From positions 2,254,695 through 2,318,694 of the forward strand of contig NZ_KV878783.1 of NCBI RefSeq assembly GCF_001890765.1: a stretch of DNA of 64,000 nt. The letters are read 5' to 3'. Positions 18,024 through 27,614 of the stretch are shown piece after piece (positions within the stretch are counted from its first letter, which is position 1; every line of letters starts with the position of its first letter). Made by a program: the position numbers and the translations under genes. The notes below the pieces were generated by a model, which was not told the origin of the DNA, made no database searches, and saw only the letters and a list, made by a program, of their open reading frames with translations. Origin of the DNA: Spirulina major PCC 6313. GTDB taxonomy: Bacteria > Cyanobacteriota > Cyanobacteriia > Cyanobacteriales > Spirulinaceae.

Positions 18024-19799
18024 ATGTCCAATCCTGACTTCCCTGCAACGTCCTCCCCACCGGATTCCTCCACCCCGCCCTTGACCCCGCGCCCCTACCG
18101 TCTTCAACCCCGACGGTTGTGGATTGTCTGGGGCCTGCTCGCTGCGAGTTTGGCGGGGTTAGGATTCAATCTATATCGATTGCAGATTCTACGCGCCCCT
18201 GACTTGATGGAACAGGCGCGGAATCAGCAAATGACCTATATGCGCCCCTATATTCCCCGCCGTGAAATCGTGGATCGAGCCGGGAATATCTTAGCGACGG
18301 ATCGCCTGGTCTATACGCTCTATGCCCACCCCAATCAATTCCCCGTCAGCCGTGAGGCTATGGCGCAGCAGTTAGCCCGTCCCCTTACCCAAGATGCTGA
18401 GGCGTTGTTGAGGACCCTCAAGGTGCGGGATAGTGGCATTCCGTTGGCGGCGAATTTGTCGGAGGAAACGGCGGATCAAATTCGGGATTTAAAGCTGAAT
18501 GGGTTGGAGTTGATCCGTCAATATTCCCGCCTCTATCCTCAGCAGGAATTGGTGTCCGATGTGGTGGGGTATGTGGATTTAGACCATAAGGGGCAGGCGG
18601 GGTTGGAATATACCCAAGAGAAGGCCTTGGAACGGAATCTGCGCACGCTGCAAATGAGTCGGGCGGGAAATGGGGCGTTAATGCCGGATCATATTCCGTC
18701 GGGGCTGTTGGGGTTTGATGATCAGCGTTTGCAACTGACGGTGGATATGCGGTTGCAGCGGGTGGCGCGATCGCTCCTCAAGCAGCAGGTGGAAACCTAC
18801 AAGGCGAAACGGGGGGCGGTGTTGGTGATGAATGTTAACGATGGGGCGCTGTTGGCCTTGGCGTGCGAACCCACCTTTGACCCCAATGAATATTCTAAAT
18901 TTGACCTGACCCTGTTTAAAAATTGGGCGGTGACGGATCTCTACGAACCGGGATCAACGTTTAAGCCGATTAATATTGCGATCGCCCTCGAAGCGGGAGC
19001 GATTCAATCCAATGACACCTTCTACGATGCTGGCAAAATCGAGATTGATACCTGGGAAATTACCAACCATGATTACGAATCCGTCGGGGGTCGCGGCGAT
19101 CTAAACCTAGGGGAAATTCTCAGCTATTCGAGCAATGTGGCCATGGTGGACTTGGTGCAACAGATGGACCCCAAGGTATACTACGAGGCGCTGAAAAACC
19201 TCGATCTCACCGTTGCCCCAGCCATTGAACTTCCCGGAGCGGCGGCGGGACAACTCAAGTCTGCCGACCAATTTATCTATTCTCCGGTGGAAGCAGCGAC
19301 GACGGCCTTTGGCCAAGGCTTTTCGCTGACACCGTTAAAATTAGCCCAACTGCAAGCGGCGATCGCCAATGGTGGGCTGCTCGTCACGCCGCATCTGGTG
19401 CGGGGCTTGGTGGATGCGGAGAATACCCTGGTGTGGGAACCCACGGATCACCCGGTTAAGCGCGTGTTTTCCCCCGCCACCACAGAGGTGGTGCTCGATC
19501 AAATGGCGGCGGTGATTGATGCCCCCAGTGGACAATCGGCGCGGATTTCGGGCTATCGTCTGGGGGGAAAATCGGGAACAGCGGAAAAGGCGAGTCCTGA
19601 CGGGGGCTATTTCAGCGATCGCAAAATCGTCAGCTTTTTCACCATCCTCCCCCTCGAAAGTCCGCAATATTTAGTGTTAGTGGTGATTGACGAACCCCAA
19701 GGCGAAGACCTCTTCGGCTCCACGGTCGCTGCGCCGTTGGTGAAGTCCGTCACAGAAGCGTTGATTGCGATTGAAGGGTTGCCGCCCTCGTCCCCCTAA
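18024..19799 (+). CDS. ftsI: Peptidoglycan D,D-transpeptidase FtsI (PBP3, class B)
   Basis: Cross-links septal peptidoglycan in the divisome. The 591-aa protein has one N-terminal membrane helix (about 32-55), the PBP dimer domain (starting PRREIVDRAGNILATD) and a transpeptidase with SxxK in EPGSTFKPI, SxN in YSSNVAM and KSG in GGKSGTAEK, all expected residues. It is 15 bases after the FtsL-like gene, and the pair is probably one transcript ending at the hairpin near 19855. A class B PBP of elongation (PBP2) is the alternative; FtsL linkage and the PBP dimer start favour FtsI. Confidence 0.93.
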   Translation: MSNPDFPATSSPPDSSTPPLTPRPYRLQPRRLWIVWGLLAASLAGLGFNLYRLQILRAPDLMEQARNQQMTYMRPYIPRREIVDRAGNILATDRLVYTLYAHPNQFPVSREAMAQQLARPLTQDAEALLRTLKVRDSGIPLAANLSEETADQIRDLKLNGLELIRQYSRLYPQQELVSDVVGYVDLDHKGQAGLEYTQEKALERNLRTLQMSRAGNGALMPDHIPSGLLGFDDQRLQLTVDMRLQRVARSLLKQQVETYKAKRGAVLVMNVNDGALLALACEPTFDPNEYSKFDLTLFKNWAVTDLYEPGSTFKPINIAIALEAGAIQSNDTFYDAGKIEIDTWEITNHDYESVGGRGDLNLGEILSYSSNVAMVDLVQQMDPKVYYEALKNLDLTVAPAIELPGAAAGQLKSADQFIYSPVEAATTAFGQGFSLTPLKLAQLQAAIANGGLLVTPHLVRGLVDAENTLVWEPTDHPVKRVFSPATTEVVLDQMAAVIDAPSGQSARISGYRLGGKSGTAEKASPDGGYFSDRKIVSFFTILPLESPQYLVLVVIDEPQGEDLFGSTVAAPLVKSVTEALIAIEGLPPSSP

Positions 19800-19854
19800 C
19801 CCGGTATTCCTGCCCAAAAACAGGGCTAATCCTCACACCGTCAAGGCACACAAC

Positions 19855-19884
19855 AAGAGGGAGCAGATGATTCTGCTCCCTCTT
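19855..19884. terminator. Hairpin terminator between ftsI and a convergent gene
   Basis: A 12-13 bp stem (AAGAGGGAGCAGA pairing with TTCTGCTCCCTCTT) with a small loop lies 55 bases after ftsI and 36 bases after the stop side of the opposite PEP-CTERM gene. It has no long T run on either side, so it is probably a weak bidirectional terminator. Confidence 0.65.
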
Positions 19885-19920
19885 CTCAATGAGTCCATTG
19901 CTCTCAATTTGGGGGTAGTC

Positions 19921-20646
19921 TTAACCGTTACGCTTTTGACGCTTGCGAGCGGCAGCAATCATGCTCGATGCCATCAAACCGGCTGTGATCGTACCGGGTT
20001 CTGGAGTGCCCACTGCTGGTTCACCTGCCATCTTGAAGTTCACGCCATCCCCTGTGCCACTGGCGGTGTCGTTACCAAACTTCAGGGTGATCGATTTGAC
20101 ATCAAAGAAGGTTTGAGACACTAAGTTGCCATCTCGACCCTTGGCAACATAATCCGGGGTGAGGCTAACCCCATTGATTGCCAAGGCTCCCGTGGTATTT
20201 GTCGACTCCGTATCAAAAAAGTCAATGGTCAACGCCGAAATAACACTGGCAAATGTGAACTCAAACGTACCGACTTCGAGTTGTCCTTTTTCTTCGGCGT
20301 AGCCAGTGCTTTCGTTATATTCTGACGGGCGGAAGAAGAAGCCGCTAAAGTTCGTCCCGGCATCTTTTTGCTGGAAAACAGTTTGACCGCCGTTATAGGT
20401 GCTCTTGGTGGCTAAGTTATCAACAAAAAGGCGGCTGCGGCTGCCGGTGCTGCTATCGGTTAGGGAAATAATACTTTCAAAGATGGGATCAATGGCAATA
20501 CAGCCATCGTAACAGCCTAAACCGACGTTGATCTCGCCTTCTTGCTGGGGTACGAAGTCATAGGCAGATGCGGTGGTTGCGATCGCACCCCAAGAGAGGG
20601 TTGCTGTGGCGGCAGCGAGAATAGTCTTAACGGTAGAGTTAAACAT
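19921..20646 (-). CDS. PEP-CTERM sorting domain exported protein
   Basis: A 241-aa secreted protein with a Sec signal peptide (about 1-28, ending TTASAYDF) and a C-terminal PEP-CTERM tripartite tail: PEPGT (about 213-217), a hydrophobic helix (about 218-231) and a basic end (RKRQKRNG). PEP-CTERM proteins are processed by exosortase and exported to the outer surface. The middle is beta-rich and rich in Ser, Thr and Gly, with two Cys (about 45 and 49); it has no enzyme motif. No exosortase (epsH/xrtA-type) gene is in the window. The 290-base leader upstream carries the repeat at 20759. Confidence 0.88.
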   Translation of the reverse strand: MFNSTVKTILAAATATLSWGAIATTASAYDFVPQQEGEINVGLGCYDGCIAIDPIFESIISLTDSSTGSRSRLFVDNLATKSTYNGGQTVFQQKDAGTNFSGFFFRPSEYNESTGYAEEKGQLEVGTFEFTFASVISALTIDFFDTESTNTTGALAINGVSLTPDYVAKGRDGNLVSQTFFDVKSITLKFGNDTASGTGDGVNFKMAGEPAVGTPEPGTITAGLMASSMIAAARKRQKRNG

Positions 20647-20758
20647 AATATTAAGGACTGAACAACTTGGACTACACCACTAATATGCAGAAAAACACGA
20701 TCAATATCAATCAATACTGGGTAAAGAATGGTGTAAATCTTGTAAAGCTTTGATGAAA

Positions 20759-20855
20759 TACAGCGATCCTAAATCAATCGGAGATCTTATCTCCTCATAA
20801 ACAGGCAAGGGGCTTAAGCCCCTTGCCTGTTTATGAATCAAATCGGATTGCGATA
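20759..20855. repeat. MITE-like 97-bp repeat, copy A
   Basis: One of three related elements (others at 34422 and 53922). It is bounded by related inverted ends: TACAGCGATCC on the left and TATCGCAATCC on the right when read inward. A perfect 42-bp palindrome at 20795-20836 has the core AAGGGGCTTAAGCCCCTT. Copy A is nearly the reverse complement of the copy at 53922, including CCTAAATCAATCG and ATCTCCTCAT blocks. Confidence 0.85.
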
Positions 20856-20939
20856 CACGAAAAGTGGGCTAATGATCGGTTTTTACGGACAAGAAAATAC
20901 TAGGATTTGAGGATTTATTTTTTCTCTTTTAGCTGAATA

Positions 20940-21260
20940 ATGATTGCCTCCAAGACAGGGTCTGATCGACGGGTGCGGTGTCTAGCGGCTTTAGGGGCGC
21001 TAAAGTGGGATCATCGAGTTGTTGAACAGAGATCAATGGCTTCAGTTGCGTTTGAACGGATGCGTCTGACCTCCCATGCCGCAATTCGGCAGCGTCTCCG
21101 AGATCATGACCAGCAGTTGCGATTATTGGCGGGGCGGCGCGATCGCTGTCGCACCTGTTGCTACTTTGCCCGGTCTGCTTTCCTCCGCTGCGCTGTTCAT
21201 CCCCTCGGAGACCCGCAGACCTGCCCCCATTACAGTCCAACCGACCCCAACGACCCCTAA
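20940..21260 (+). CDS. Small Cys-rich protein of unknown function
   Basis: A predicted 106-aa protein with a possible metal-binding C-terminal block: CRTCCYFARSAFLRCAVHPL then CPHYSP (about residues 69-98). The spacing CxxC...C...C is like short cyanobacterial proteins of unknown function with a Cys-rich tail. A shorter start at 21036 (MASVAFERM) or 21060 (MRLTSHAAI) would keep the whole conserved-looking part, and I cannot choose. The opposite strand is also open over the same stretch, but its translation has no such pattern. It sits upstream of, and convergent with, ndhD. Confidence 0.5.
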   Translation: MIASKTGSDRRVRCLAALGALKWDHRVVEQRSMASVAFERMRLTSHAAIRQRLRDHDQQLRLLAGRRDRCRTCCYFARSAFLRCAVHPLGDPQTCPHYSPTDPNDP

Positions 21261-21320
21261 AAAAAGATGGACAAGCGCGATCGCTCATCCATCCCTTGGT
21301 TAACTGAATGATCGTGATGG

Positions 21321-22910
21321 CTAATTGGGCCCGATAGTGGGAGCCATGGACACCTCTGCGATCGCCGGCGGTGGGGTTTTCGCCGTCTCTACCAAAGTGG
21401 GAACGTGACCCCGCACCATGGCGGTGAGTTGGGTTAGGGTGCTGTCGTAGATTTGGGTGGCGATTTTGGGATAGAGACCAATGCCGATGATCGGCACGAG
21501 CAACGCCCCAATGATGAACACTTCGCGGGGTTCCACATCCACGAGTTTTTCATGGGACACTAACTCTTTGTTTTCTTCGCCGTAGAAGATTTCCCGCAAC
21601 ATCGAAAGCAGGTAAATCGGCGTGAGGATCACCCCCACAGCGGCAAGGATCACCACAATCACCCGGAAGGTGGTGCTATAGGCATCACTGGTGGCAAAGC
21701 CCACAAACACCATTAATTCCGCCACAAAACCGCTCATCCCCGGCAGGGCAAGGGAGGCGAGGGAGCAGGCCGTCCACATGGCGAAGGCTTTTTTCATTGT
21801 TTTGCCCACACCGCCCATTTCATCGAGCATCAGGGTATGGGTGCGATCGTAGGTGGCACCCACCATGAAGAAGAGACTCGCGCCGATCAGCCCGTGGGAA
21901 ATCATTTGCAGCATCGCGCCGCTCATCCCCAGTTCTGTGAAGGAGGCGATCCCAATCAACACAAAGCCCATGTGGGAAATGGAGGAATAGGCGATTTTTC
22001 GCTTCAGGTTGCGCTGGGCAAAGGAGGTGAAGGCGGCATAGACAATATTGACCACCCCCAAAATAATCAACACTGGGGCGAATCGCGCATGGGCATCGGG
22101 GAGCATGCCTACGTTCATCCGGATCAGAGCATAGCCGCCCATTTTGAGGAGAATCCCGGCGAGGAGCATGTGGGCGGGGGCGGTGGCTTCGCCGTGGGCA
22201 TCGGGGAGCCAGGTATGGAGGGGGAAGATGGGGAGTTTGACTCCGTAGGCGATCAGGAAACCGGCGTAGAGAATGAGTTGTAGGCCGAGACCGTAGTCTT
22301 TGGCAGCGATCGCACTCATATCAAAGGTGACCGTATCGCCGTAAAACGCCATCGTCAACGCGGCAGCCAGGATGAACAGCGAACCGCCGGCGGTGTAAAG
22401 AATGAACTTGGTTGCGGCGTAGAGGCGTTTTTTCCCGCCCCAGATCGACAAAATTAGGTACACCGGCACGAGTTCCAATTCCCACACCAGGAAGAAGAGC
22501 AGTAAATCCTGCACGGCAAAGACGGCGATCTGACCGCCGTACATCGCCAACATTAAAAAGTAAAAGAGCTTCGGTTTGAGGGTGACGGGCCAGGCGGCCA
22601 TCATCGCCAGGGTGGTGATAAACCCGGTCAAAATCACCAAGGGCATCGAGAGACCATCAACCCCCACTGACCATTTCAGGTCAATGTCCGGAATCCAGGT
22701 GTAGCTTTCCACCAGTTGCAAGCCGGGTTCGGAGAGGTCGTAGCCGGTGTAGAAGGCGTAGACGATGAAAACAAAATCAATCAACCCGACGATCAGGGAA
22801 TACCAGCGCACGGTTTTCCCGTCTTTGTCTGGGATGATCGGGAGCAAGAGGCCCGCCACCAAGGGAAACAAAATGATGACGGTCAGCCACGGAAAATGGG
22901 TTGCATTCAT
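21321..22910 (-). CDS. ndhD: NAD(P)H dehydrogenase subunit 4 (NdhD1 type)
   Basis: Proton-pumping antiporter-like subunit of the thylakoid NDH-1 complex (respiration and cyclic electron flow), 529 aa with about 14 membrane helices. Landmarks include the antiporter Glu in [13 protein letters not shown] and the Lys/His-bearing helices [20 protein letters not shown] and [17 protein letters not shown]. The first residues ([17 protein letters not shown]) give a normal start. It follows ndhF by 83 bases on the same strand. This ndhF-ndhD order without cupA nearby suggests the NDH-1L (D1/F1) form rather than the CO2-uptake form; that is inference. Confidence 0.95.
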   Translation of the reverse strand: MNATHFPWLTVIILFPLVAGLLLPIIPDKDGKTVRWYSLIVGLIDFVFIVYAFYTGYDLSEPGLQLVESYTWIPDIDLKWSVGVDGLSMPLVILTGFITTLAMMAAWPVTLKPKLFYFLMLAMYGGQIAVFAVQDLLLFFLVWELELVPVYLILSIWGGKKRLYAATKFILYTAGGSLFILAAALTMAFYGDTVTFDMSAIAAKDYGLGLQLILYAGFLIAYGVKLPIFPLHTWLPDAHGEATAPAHMLLAGILLKMGGYALIRMNVGMLPDAHARFAPVLIILGVVNIVYAAFTSFAQRNLKRKIAYSSISHMGFVLIGIASFTELGMSGAMLQMISHGLIGASLFFMVGATYDRTHTLMLDEMGGVGKTMKKAFAMWTACSLASLALPGMSGFVAELMVFVGFATSDAYSTTFRVIVVILAAVGVILTPIYLLSMLREIFYGEENKELVSHEKLVDVEPREVFIIGALLVPIIGIGLYPKIATQIYDSTLTQLTAMVRGHVPTLVETAKTPPPAIAEVSMAPTIGPN

Positions 22911-22993
22911 AACAAGTCTGGTATTAGCAAGGGGGTATCGGGGGGTGGAGATGGGGGCAGCGGGAGACGCGATCGCATCCCGCCACTGTGTTT

Positions 22994-25003
22994 CTAGAGA
23001 CTAGAGACCACGACAAACCCTAATACCGCCGCGAAAATAATCAGGGCGTAGAATTGGACGCGACCGTTTTCAAAGTACTTCAACCCTTGACCCGTAACCA
23101 CGGTGACGAGGCCGGTAAAGTTGACGGCTCCATCCACGACGCGATAGTCAATTTCGAGCATTTGCCGCGCAATGCGGCGAGTGCCGACGACGAAGATGCG
23201 ATCGTAGAGTTCATCAAAATACCATTTGTTGAGGGAGAAGTTGTAAAGGGGTTGGATTTTCTGAGCGATCGCCTTCGGATCGATCGCCTTTTGGCTATAC
23301 ATCAGGCCAGCCAGGGCAATCCCGATCAACCCAATGCCAACGGAAGAACCCGCCATAATGAGAAACTCAGTTTGGTCAAACTCGGCCAGGGCGGCGATCG
23401 CTTCACCGGGAGCATGAACCAGATGTTCAAAGCGATTGTGCCACGGCACACCCGCTAACCCGATCAGGGCTGAGGGAATCGCCAAAATCGCCAAGGGCAA
23501 GGTCATCGTCCAAGGGGATTCGTGGGGTTTGGCATCATGGTGATCGCCGTGATCATCAGAACCACCACCAGCGATCGCACCGGCCGCCGCCATTAACTCA
23601 CCTTGAATCGCGGTATCCGTACCCCGGAATGGCCCCTCAAAGGTGAGGAAATACATCCGGAACATATAGAACGCCGTGATCCCCGCCGTCAGCCAGCCCA
23701 CGAGCCAGAGGGCCGGATTCGCCCCAAAGGCTGACCCTAGAATTTCATCTTTTGACCAAAACCCAGCAAAGGGCGGAATCCCACAGATTGCCAAGTTGCC
23801 AATTAAAAAGGTGGTGGCGGTAATGGGCATATATTTTCGCAAGCCCCCCATCAAACGCATATCCTGAGCCAACACCGGGTTATGGCCCACCACCGCTTCC
23901 ATCCCATGGATCACCGAGCCGGAGCAGAGGAAAAGCATGGCTTTGAAGTAGGCATGGGTCATCAGGTGAAAGAGACCCGCCGAATACGCGCCGCAGCCCA
24001 TGGCCATCACCATGTAGCCCAGTTGGGAAATGGTGGAATAGGCGAGGCCTTTTTTGATGTCGTTTTGGGTGATGGCGATCGATGCACCCAGGAAGGCGGT
24101 TAAGGCCCCCGTCCAGGCGATCACGTTCATCACGAGGGGGAAGGGTTCAAAGACGGGATACATCCGCGCAATCAAAAACACGCCCGCCGCCACCATGGTG
24201 GCGGCGTGGATCAGAGCGGAAATGGGGGTGGGGCCTTCCATCGCGTCGGGCAGCCACACATGGAGGGGGAATTGGGCGGATTTGGCCACGGGGCCCAGAA
24301 AGACCAAGATGCCGAAGAGGGCCGCGAGGCCACCGGCCAAGGCTCCGGATGCCACCAATTCCTCAAGGCGTTCACCGATGACGGCAAATTCAAAGCTGCC
24401 GGTGGCCCAATAGAGGCCGAGCATGCCGAGGAGGAGGCCAAAGTCGCCAACGCGGTTGGTGACGAAGGCTTTTTGGCAGGCATCGGCGGCGGCTTTGCGA
24501 TCGTACCAAAAGCCAATCAGCAGGTAGGAGCACATCCCCACCAATTCCCAGAAAATATAGACTTGCACAAGGTTGGGGCTGATCACCAGTCCCAACATTG
24601 AGGCACTAAATATACTCAAGTAGGCATAAAACCGGACATAGCCGGGATCATGGGCCATGTAGCCGTCGGTGTAGATCATCACCAAGAGGGCGACACTGGT
24701 CACGATCGCTAACATGACCGATGTTAGGGGATCAATGATGTACCCCATAGTGAGCCGAAAACTACCGGCGGCGGCCCATTCAAAACTTTGGGTGTAGGGC
24801 GCATGGCCTTGAAGTTGACTCCAAAGCAACGCGAAGGACATTGTCATGGCCACGCCAATGAGGACGAGGATGACGACGGCGTTAAGTTGGCGCAGTTTAT
24901 TGGTTACGTTGTTGACTGATATGAGGCCGATTCCCACCAATGCTGCACCGAAGAGGGGCAACACGGGGATTAACCAAGCGTAGTCGTAGAGGAATGATTC
25001 CAT
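22994..25003 (-). CDS. ndhF: NAD(P)H dehydrogenase subunit 5 (NdhF1 type)
   Basis: Distal antiporter-like subunit of NDH-1 with the lateral helix, 669 aa from ATG 25003 ([17 protein letters not shown]). An in-frame upstream start at 25057 adds 18 residues (MSQLVAVFCNKD...) before this typical N terminus, so I prefer the internal ATG. Family landmarks are the proton-channel Lys/Glu regions [38 protein letters not shown] and [19 protein letters not shown] His-rich insert ([13 protein letters not shown]) precedes the C-terminal long helix. It forms an operon with ndhD. Confidence 0.95.
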   Translation of the reverse strand: MESFLYDYAWLIPVLPLFGAALVGIGLISVNNVTNKLRQLNAVVILVLIGVAMTMSFALLWSQLQGHAPYTQSFEWAAAGSFRLTMGYIIDPLTSVMLAIVTSVALLVMIYTDGYMAHDPGYVRFYAYLSIFSASMLGLVISPNLVQVYIFWELVGMCSYLLIGFWYDRKAAADACQKAFVTNRVGDFGLLLGMLGLYWATGSFEFAVIGERLEELVASGALAGGLAALFGILVFLGPVAKSAQFPLHVWLPDAMEGPTPISALIHAATMVAAGVFLIARMYPVFEPFPLVMNVIAWTGALTAFLGASIAITQNDIKKGLAYSTISQLGYMVMAMGCGAYSAGLFHLMTHAYFKAMLFLCSGSVIHGMEAVVGHNPVLAQDMRLMGGLRKYMPITATTFLIGNLAICGIPPFAGFWSKDEILGSAFGANPALWLVGWLTAGITAFYMFRMYFLTFEGPFRGTDTAIQGELMAAAGAIAGGGSDDHGDHHDAKPHESPWTMTLPLAILAIPSALIGLAGVPWHNRFEHLVHAPGEAIAALAEFDQTEFLIMAGSSVGIGLIGIALAGLMYSQKAIDPKAIAQKIQPLYNFSLNKWYFDELYDRIFVVGTRRIARQMLEIDYRVVDGAVNFTGLVTVVTGQGLKYFENGRVQFYALIIFAAVLGFVVVSSL

Positions 25004-25140
25004 CACAAATGCTAGTTGCTTATCCTTGTTGCAGAATACCGCTACCAATTGTGACACATGGCGTTATTTAAAGATGTGTTAACGTCTGCGATGGGAATTT
25101 GAGCTTGGGCTATGGGACTGGGGGGCGGGGGAGGGCGATC

Positions 25141-25170
25141 GCACCATCACCGCACCATCACCGCACCATC
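25141..25170. repeat. Short tandem repeat, 11-bp unit
   Basis: Three near-copies of GCACCATCACC lie between ndhF and the thioredoxin-like gene. Only three units, so it is not a CRISPR array. Confidence 0.7.
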
Positions 25171-25176
25171 AAAGAA

Positions 25177-25201
25177 GGCAATCAGTTTTAGACTGATTGC
25201 C
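25177..25201 (-). terminator. Hairpin downstream of the thioredoxin-like gene
   Basis: A perfect 10-bp stem (GGCAATCAGT with ACTGATTGCC) and a 5-base loop lie 55 bases after the stop of the thioredoxin-like gene. On the minus strand it is followed by TTCTTTG, a partial T run. Confidence 0.7.
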
Positions 25202-25255
25202 CCGGCCACCAACGACAGATCACGATTTAGTTTGGGTCATTGCTCACCGTGAAGG

Positions 25256-25594
25256 TTAGAGCGAAGGCGTGAGCAGTTGAAGACTGGCCTGGCTTAGGCT
25301 CCGATAGAGTTCATCTCGCCCTGGAAACCCTTCGAGGCGATAGATCAACTCACCTTGAGCGAACAGGACTAGGGTTGGTAAAATTTTGAGGCGATATGTT
25401 GCGGCCAGCTTCAAATTTTCATCCGCATTAACGCGAGCAATTTGCAGGGGAACTGGAAACTCGCCTTGGGTTTTTAAGAGGGTCGGTTCGACTAAGTGGC
25501 AGAGTTTACACCAAGGGGCCCAAAAGTAAACCATGACAGGGTTGCGGGCAGCGAGAACATGGCGATCAAATGTCTCGTCGGTTGTATTGAGCAT
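25256..25594 (-). CDS. Thioredoxin-like protein with a CKLC active site
   Basis: A 112-aa thioredoxin-fold protein. The active site reads FWAPWCKLCHLVEPTL, so the usual CGPC is replaced by CKLC. The cis-Pro loop is present as ILPTLVLFAQG. ATG 25594 (MLNTTDETFDRHVL) is preferred to an in-frame start at 25627 because thioredoxins begin near this residue. CKLC sites occur in some cyanobacterial thioredoxin-like proteins; the redox partner is unknown. No genes are close upstream, so it is likely monocistronic. Confidence 0.85.
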   Translation of the reverse strand: MLNTTDETFDRHVLAARNPVMVYFWAPWCKLCHLVEPTLLKTQGEFPVPLQIARVNADENLKLAATYRLKILPTLVLFAQGELIYRLEGFPGRDELYRSLSQASLQLLTPSL

Positions 25595-25794
25595 GATAAA
25601 CAGATTTATTAAAGTCTTTGGGATCATGCTACATCGGATTTCAGGGATCGGCTAGAGAAAGTCTGTTGAAATCGACAAGCTTAAATTTATATAAAAAATT
25701 TGGAGATCAGCGCCTCTTGATGCAGTGAGAATATTGGCATTTTTAGCCCTTTTATCCTTACAATCAGTTTAGTTTTATTACTTTTTGTAAACCT

Positions 25795-26085
25795 ATGCCG
25801 AAAGCAGTCCTCAATGATGTTGTCCTTGCCAGTAGCGATCGCTGCCAACAAGTCGAAGGCAACTACTACTTCCCCCCCGATGCCCTGAACTCGGATTATT
25901 TTACGCCGAGTACAACCCACACCCATTGCCCCTGGAAAGGCCAAGCCAGCTACTACACCGTGACCGTTAACGGCACCGAGATCAAAGATGCCGCCTGGTA
26001 CTACCCCGCCACGACAACGGAGCGGGCGAAGGTGATCGAAGGATACGTCGCGTTTTATAAAACCAAGGTCAAAATCGAAGCCTAA
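25795..26085 (+). CDS. DUF427 domain protein
   Basis: A 96-aa protein of the DUF427 family, a compact beta-rich fold with an unknown role. Signature elements are VEGNYYFPPDAL, the THTHCPWKGQASYYTVTVNG segment and AWYYPATTTERAKVIEGYVAFY. The length is that of a single domain. The ATG at 25795 lies in a T-rich leader. A stem-loop 19 bases after the stop (26104-26158) could terminate transcription. Confidence 0.9.
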   Translation: MPKAVLNDVVLASSDRCQQVEGNYYFPPDALNSDYFTPSTTHTHCPWKGQASYYTVTVNGTEIKDAAWYYPATTTERAKVIEGYVAFYKTKVKIEA

Positions 26086-26103
26086 CCCCTAGACAATCTT
26101 GAG

Positions 26104-26158
26104 GTGGGGGCGATCGCAATCCAAAGGCTTACCGCTGCTGGGTTGCGATCGCCCCCAC
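26104..26158 (+). terminator. Large HIP1-containing hairpin after the DUF427 gene
   Basis: Two arms of 18-19 bases (GTGGGGGCGATCGCAATCC and GGTTGCGATCGCCCCCAC) are inverted with one bulged base and an 18-base loop. Each arm contains a GCGATCGC octamer. No T run follows, so termination is only likely. Confidence 0.5.
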
Positions 26159-26245
26159 TCAACTGAATAACTGCGAGTCAGTTCCTGTCACTAGATCATC
26201 GAAACGAGAGTCAGATCACCTAGACCAGTTCAAAGGTCAAGCCGT

Positions 26246-26420
26246 GCTCTGCTTGCAGATCATAGTTGACTTACTCCCCCGTTTTCTAAACGGGGGATTC
26301 TGGGATCAAACAGCAATAGCAGGCAACGCCTGTCTGACATCACCTAACCCAATGGCTGAAGCCCCAGCCACTTTAATATTCATCGCCGCATTCTCATCCC
26401 GGTCATTCTCTGCCGAGCAA
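26246..26420 (-). ncRNA. Predicted TnpB guide RNA (omegaRNA/reRNA)
   Basis: TnpB proteins use an RNA made from the 3' part of tnpB plus the right end of the element, with the guide taken from flanking DNA. Here the right end holds a 21-base hairpin at 26276-26296 (arms CCCCCGTTT and AAACGGGGG). It then reads GTCAA and ends near 26266. The 20 bases beyond (read on the minus strand as CTATGATCTGCAAGCAGAGC) would be the guide. The 5' boundary at 26420 is a guess. Confidence 0.45.
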
Positions 26421-27506
26421 CTGGGACACCGCCAATGGCGAGTCTCTAAATCCAGATGCTCCAAAATATGACCACAACTTGAACAGGTCTTGCTCGAAGG
26501 GAACCAGCGGTCAACATAGACCACCCGCTTCCCCTTCTTCGTCGCCACCCACTCCAGGATTTGCAGAAACTCCCGAAACGCCAAATCACTCACCTTACGC
26601 CCCCAAAGCCGCTGCATCGCCTTGAGGTTCAAGGTTTCAAAACACAGCACATCAAACTGATTCGTCAGGCGGTGAGCCAACTTCCAGAACCAGTCCCGCC
26701 GTCGATGGGCAATATCTTCATGCTTGCGGGCTAAGTTCAATCGGGCACGTTCTCGATGGGCTGAACCCTTTTGCTTACGGGACAACTCTCGACTCGCTTT
26801 GCGAACTGCATTGAGTGACTGCTTGAAGAACAAGGGGGCATCAATCTTGAATCCCTCAGAACAGGTCAAGAAGGTCTTAAGTCCAAAATCAAAACCAGCA
26901 ATGTTACCTGTCTCGGTTTTGACTTGGGGTTCTGACAGGGTATCTACCGTGACAATCATGAACAGTTCTCCCAAGGGAGTTCGTTTAATCGTCACGGTCT
27001 TGACCTTGCCCTCAATGGGGCGAGAGTTCCAATATTGATAGACTTTGTTCCCAATCCTGACCCGGTTGCCACCGAGGAATTTGTACCCAGCTTGCTTGAG
27101 GGTGAAGGATTTGTATTTTCGGGTTTTCTTGAAGTTGGGCGGTCGAACGCTTCTATCTTTGTGTTTGAAGAACAGTTGATACGCTTTCTCAATTCGTTGG
27201 CAGATATCCTGTACGGCTTGAGAACCCACCTGCAACCACCAGGGGTTCCGTTTCCGAAGCTTGGCGATGTGTTTTTGCAGTCGGGCGCAGTTCAAGTGCT
27301 TGCCCCACATTCGGTAGTACCGTTTGTGGAGGGCAACACAATGGTTGTAGATACGCCCTGCGGCATTGATTGTCCGCTTGAGGTATCTATTCCGCTTATG
27401 CTGGTAGAGCTTGAACTTGAGCGTTTTCATGGTTGCTATGATACCTCGGTATCACGGCTGAATAAATTCAGCCCTTCGCTTATATCCCCCGTTTGGAAAA
27501 CGGGGG
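26266..27506 (-). mobile_element. IS200/IS605-type (IS1341-like) element with tnpB only
   Basis: The element carries tnpB and no Y1 transposase tnpA. Both ends have a 21-base subterminal hairpin with the same arms (26276-26296 and 27486-27506; CCCCCGTTT and AAACGGGGG). The right end on the minus strand finishes with AAGTCAA, like other ends of this kind. There are no terminal inverted repeats or target duplications, as expected for the family. The left boundary is approximate. It would need a tnpA supplied elsewhere to move. Confidence 0.75.
26306..27430 (-). CDS. tnpB: RNA-guided endonuclease TnpB (OrfB), apparently intact
   Basis: A 374-aa TnpB, the Cas12-like nuclease of IS200/IS605 elements. 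All RuvC-like residues appear present: Asp at about 181 (AGFDFGLKTF), Glu at about 265 (CFETLNLKAM) and Asp at about 345 (DRDENAAMN). The zinc finger Cys pairs are at about 316/319 (CSSC) and 335/338 (CPSC). The N-terminal half carries the basic recognition region with WWLQVGSQAVQDICQRI. The frame is uninterrupted and normal in length. It probably maintains its element by cutting empty sites, directed by the RNA from its right end. The ATG at 27430 gives MKTLKFKLYQHK, a standard TnpB start. Confidence 0.93.
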   Translation of the reverse strand: MKTLKFKLYQHKRNRYLKRTINAAGRIYNHCVALHKRYYRMWGKHLNCARLQKHIAKLRKRNPWWLQVGSQAVQDICQRIEKAYQLFFKHKDRSVRPPNFKKTRKYKSFTLKQAGYKFLGGNRVRIGNKVYQYWNSRPIEGKVKTVTIKRTPLGELFMIVTVDTLSEPQVKTETGNIAGFDFGLKTFLTCSEGFKIDAPLFFKQSLNAVRKASRELSRKQKGSAHRERARLNLARKHEDIAHRRRDWFWKLAHRLTNQFDVLCFETLNLKAMQRLWGRKVSDLAFREFLQILEWVATKKGKRVVYVDRWFPSSKTCSSCGHILEHLDLETRHWRCPSCSAENDRDENAAMNIKVAGASAIGLGDVRQALPAIAV

Positions 27507-27539
27507 CTTTACGCTTTACATCAGTAACTATCACCATTG

Positions 27540-27574
27540 TTGACTTCTCCCCGGATTAAAATCACGGGGATTCC
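27540..27574 (-). repeat. Right-end hairpin of a second IS200/IS605 element
   Basis: On the minus strand this reads GAATCCCC, a hairpin (27549-27569) and then GGGGAGAAGTCAA, closely parallel to the right end at 26266. It lies just past the stop codon of the broken tnpB described at 27588, so it is that element's right end. It is set head to tail against the left end of the intact element. Confidence 0.7.
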
Positions 27575-27614
27575 CAATCATCACTGATCAGGGTTTCTGC
27601 TTCATAGCACCTGC

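Noticed and set aside
19801-19884. Yfr1-like small RNA (a CCTCACAC motif between hairpins)
   Set aside because: The core is CTAATCCTCACACC, not ACTCCTCACAC, and the first stem is only 4 bp.
20929-21288. Open frame of 119 codons on the minus strand opposite the small Cys-rich gene
   Set aside because: Its translation has no pattern of a folded protein; the plus-strand frame has a Cys-rich motif.
25141-25170. CRISPR-like tandem repeats
   Set aside because: Only three 11-bp units, without spacers.
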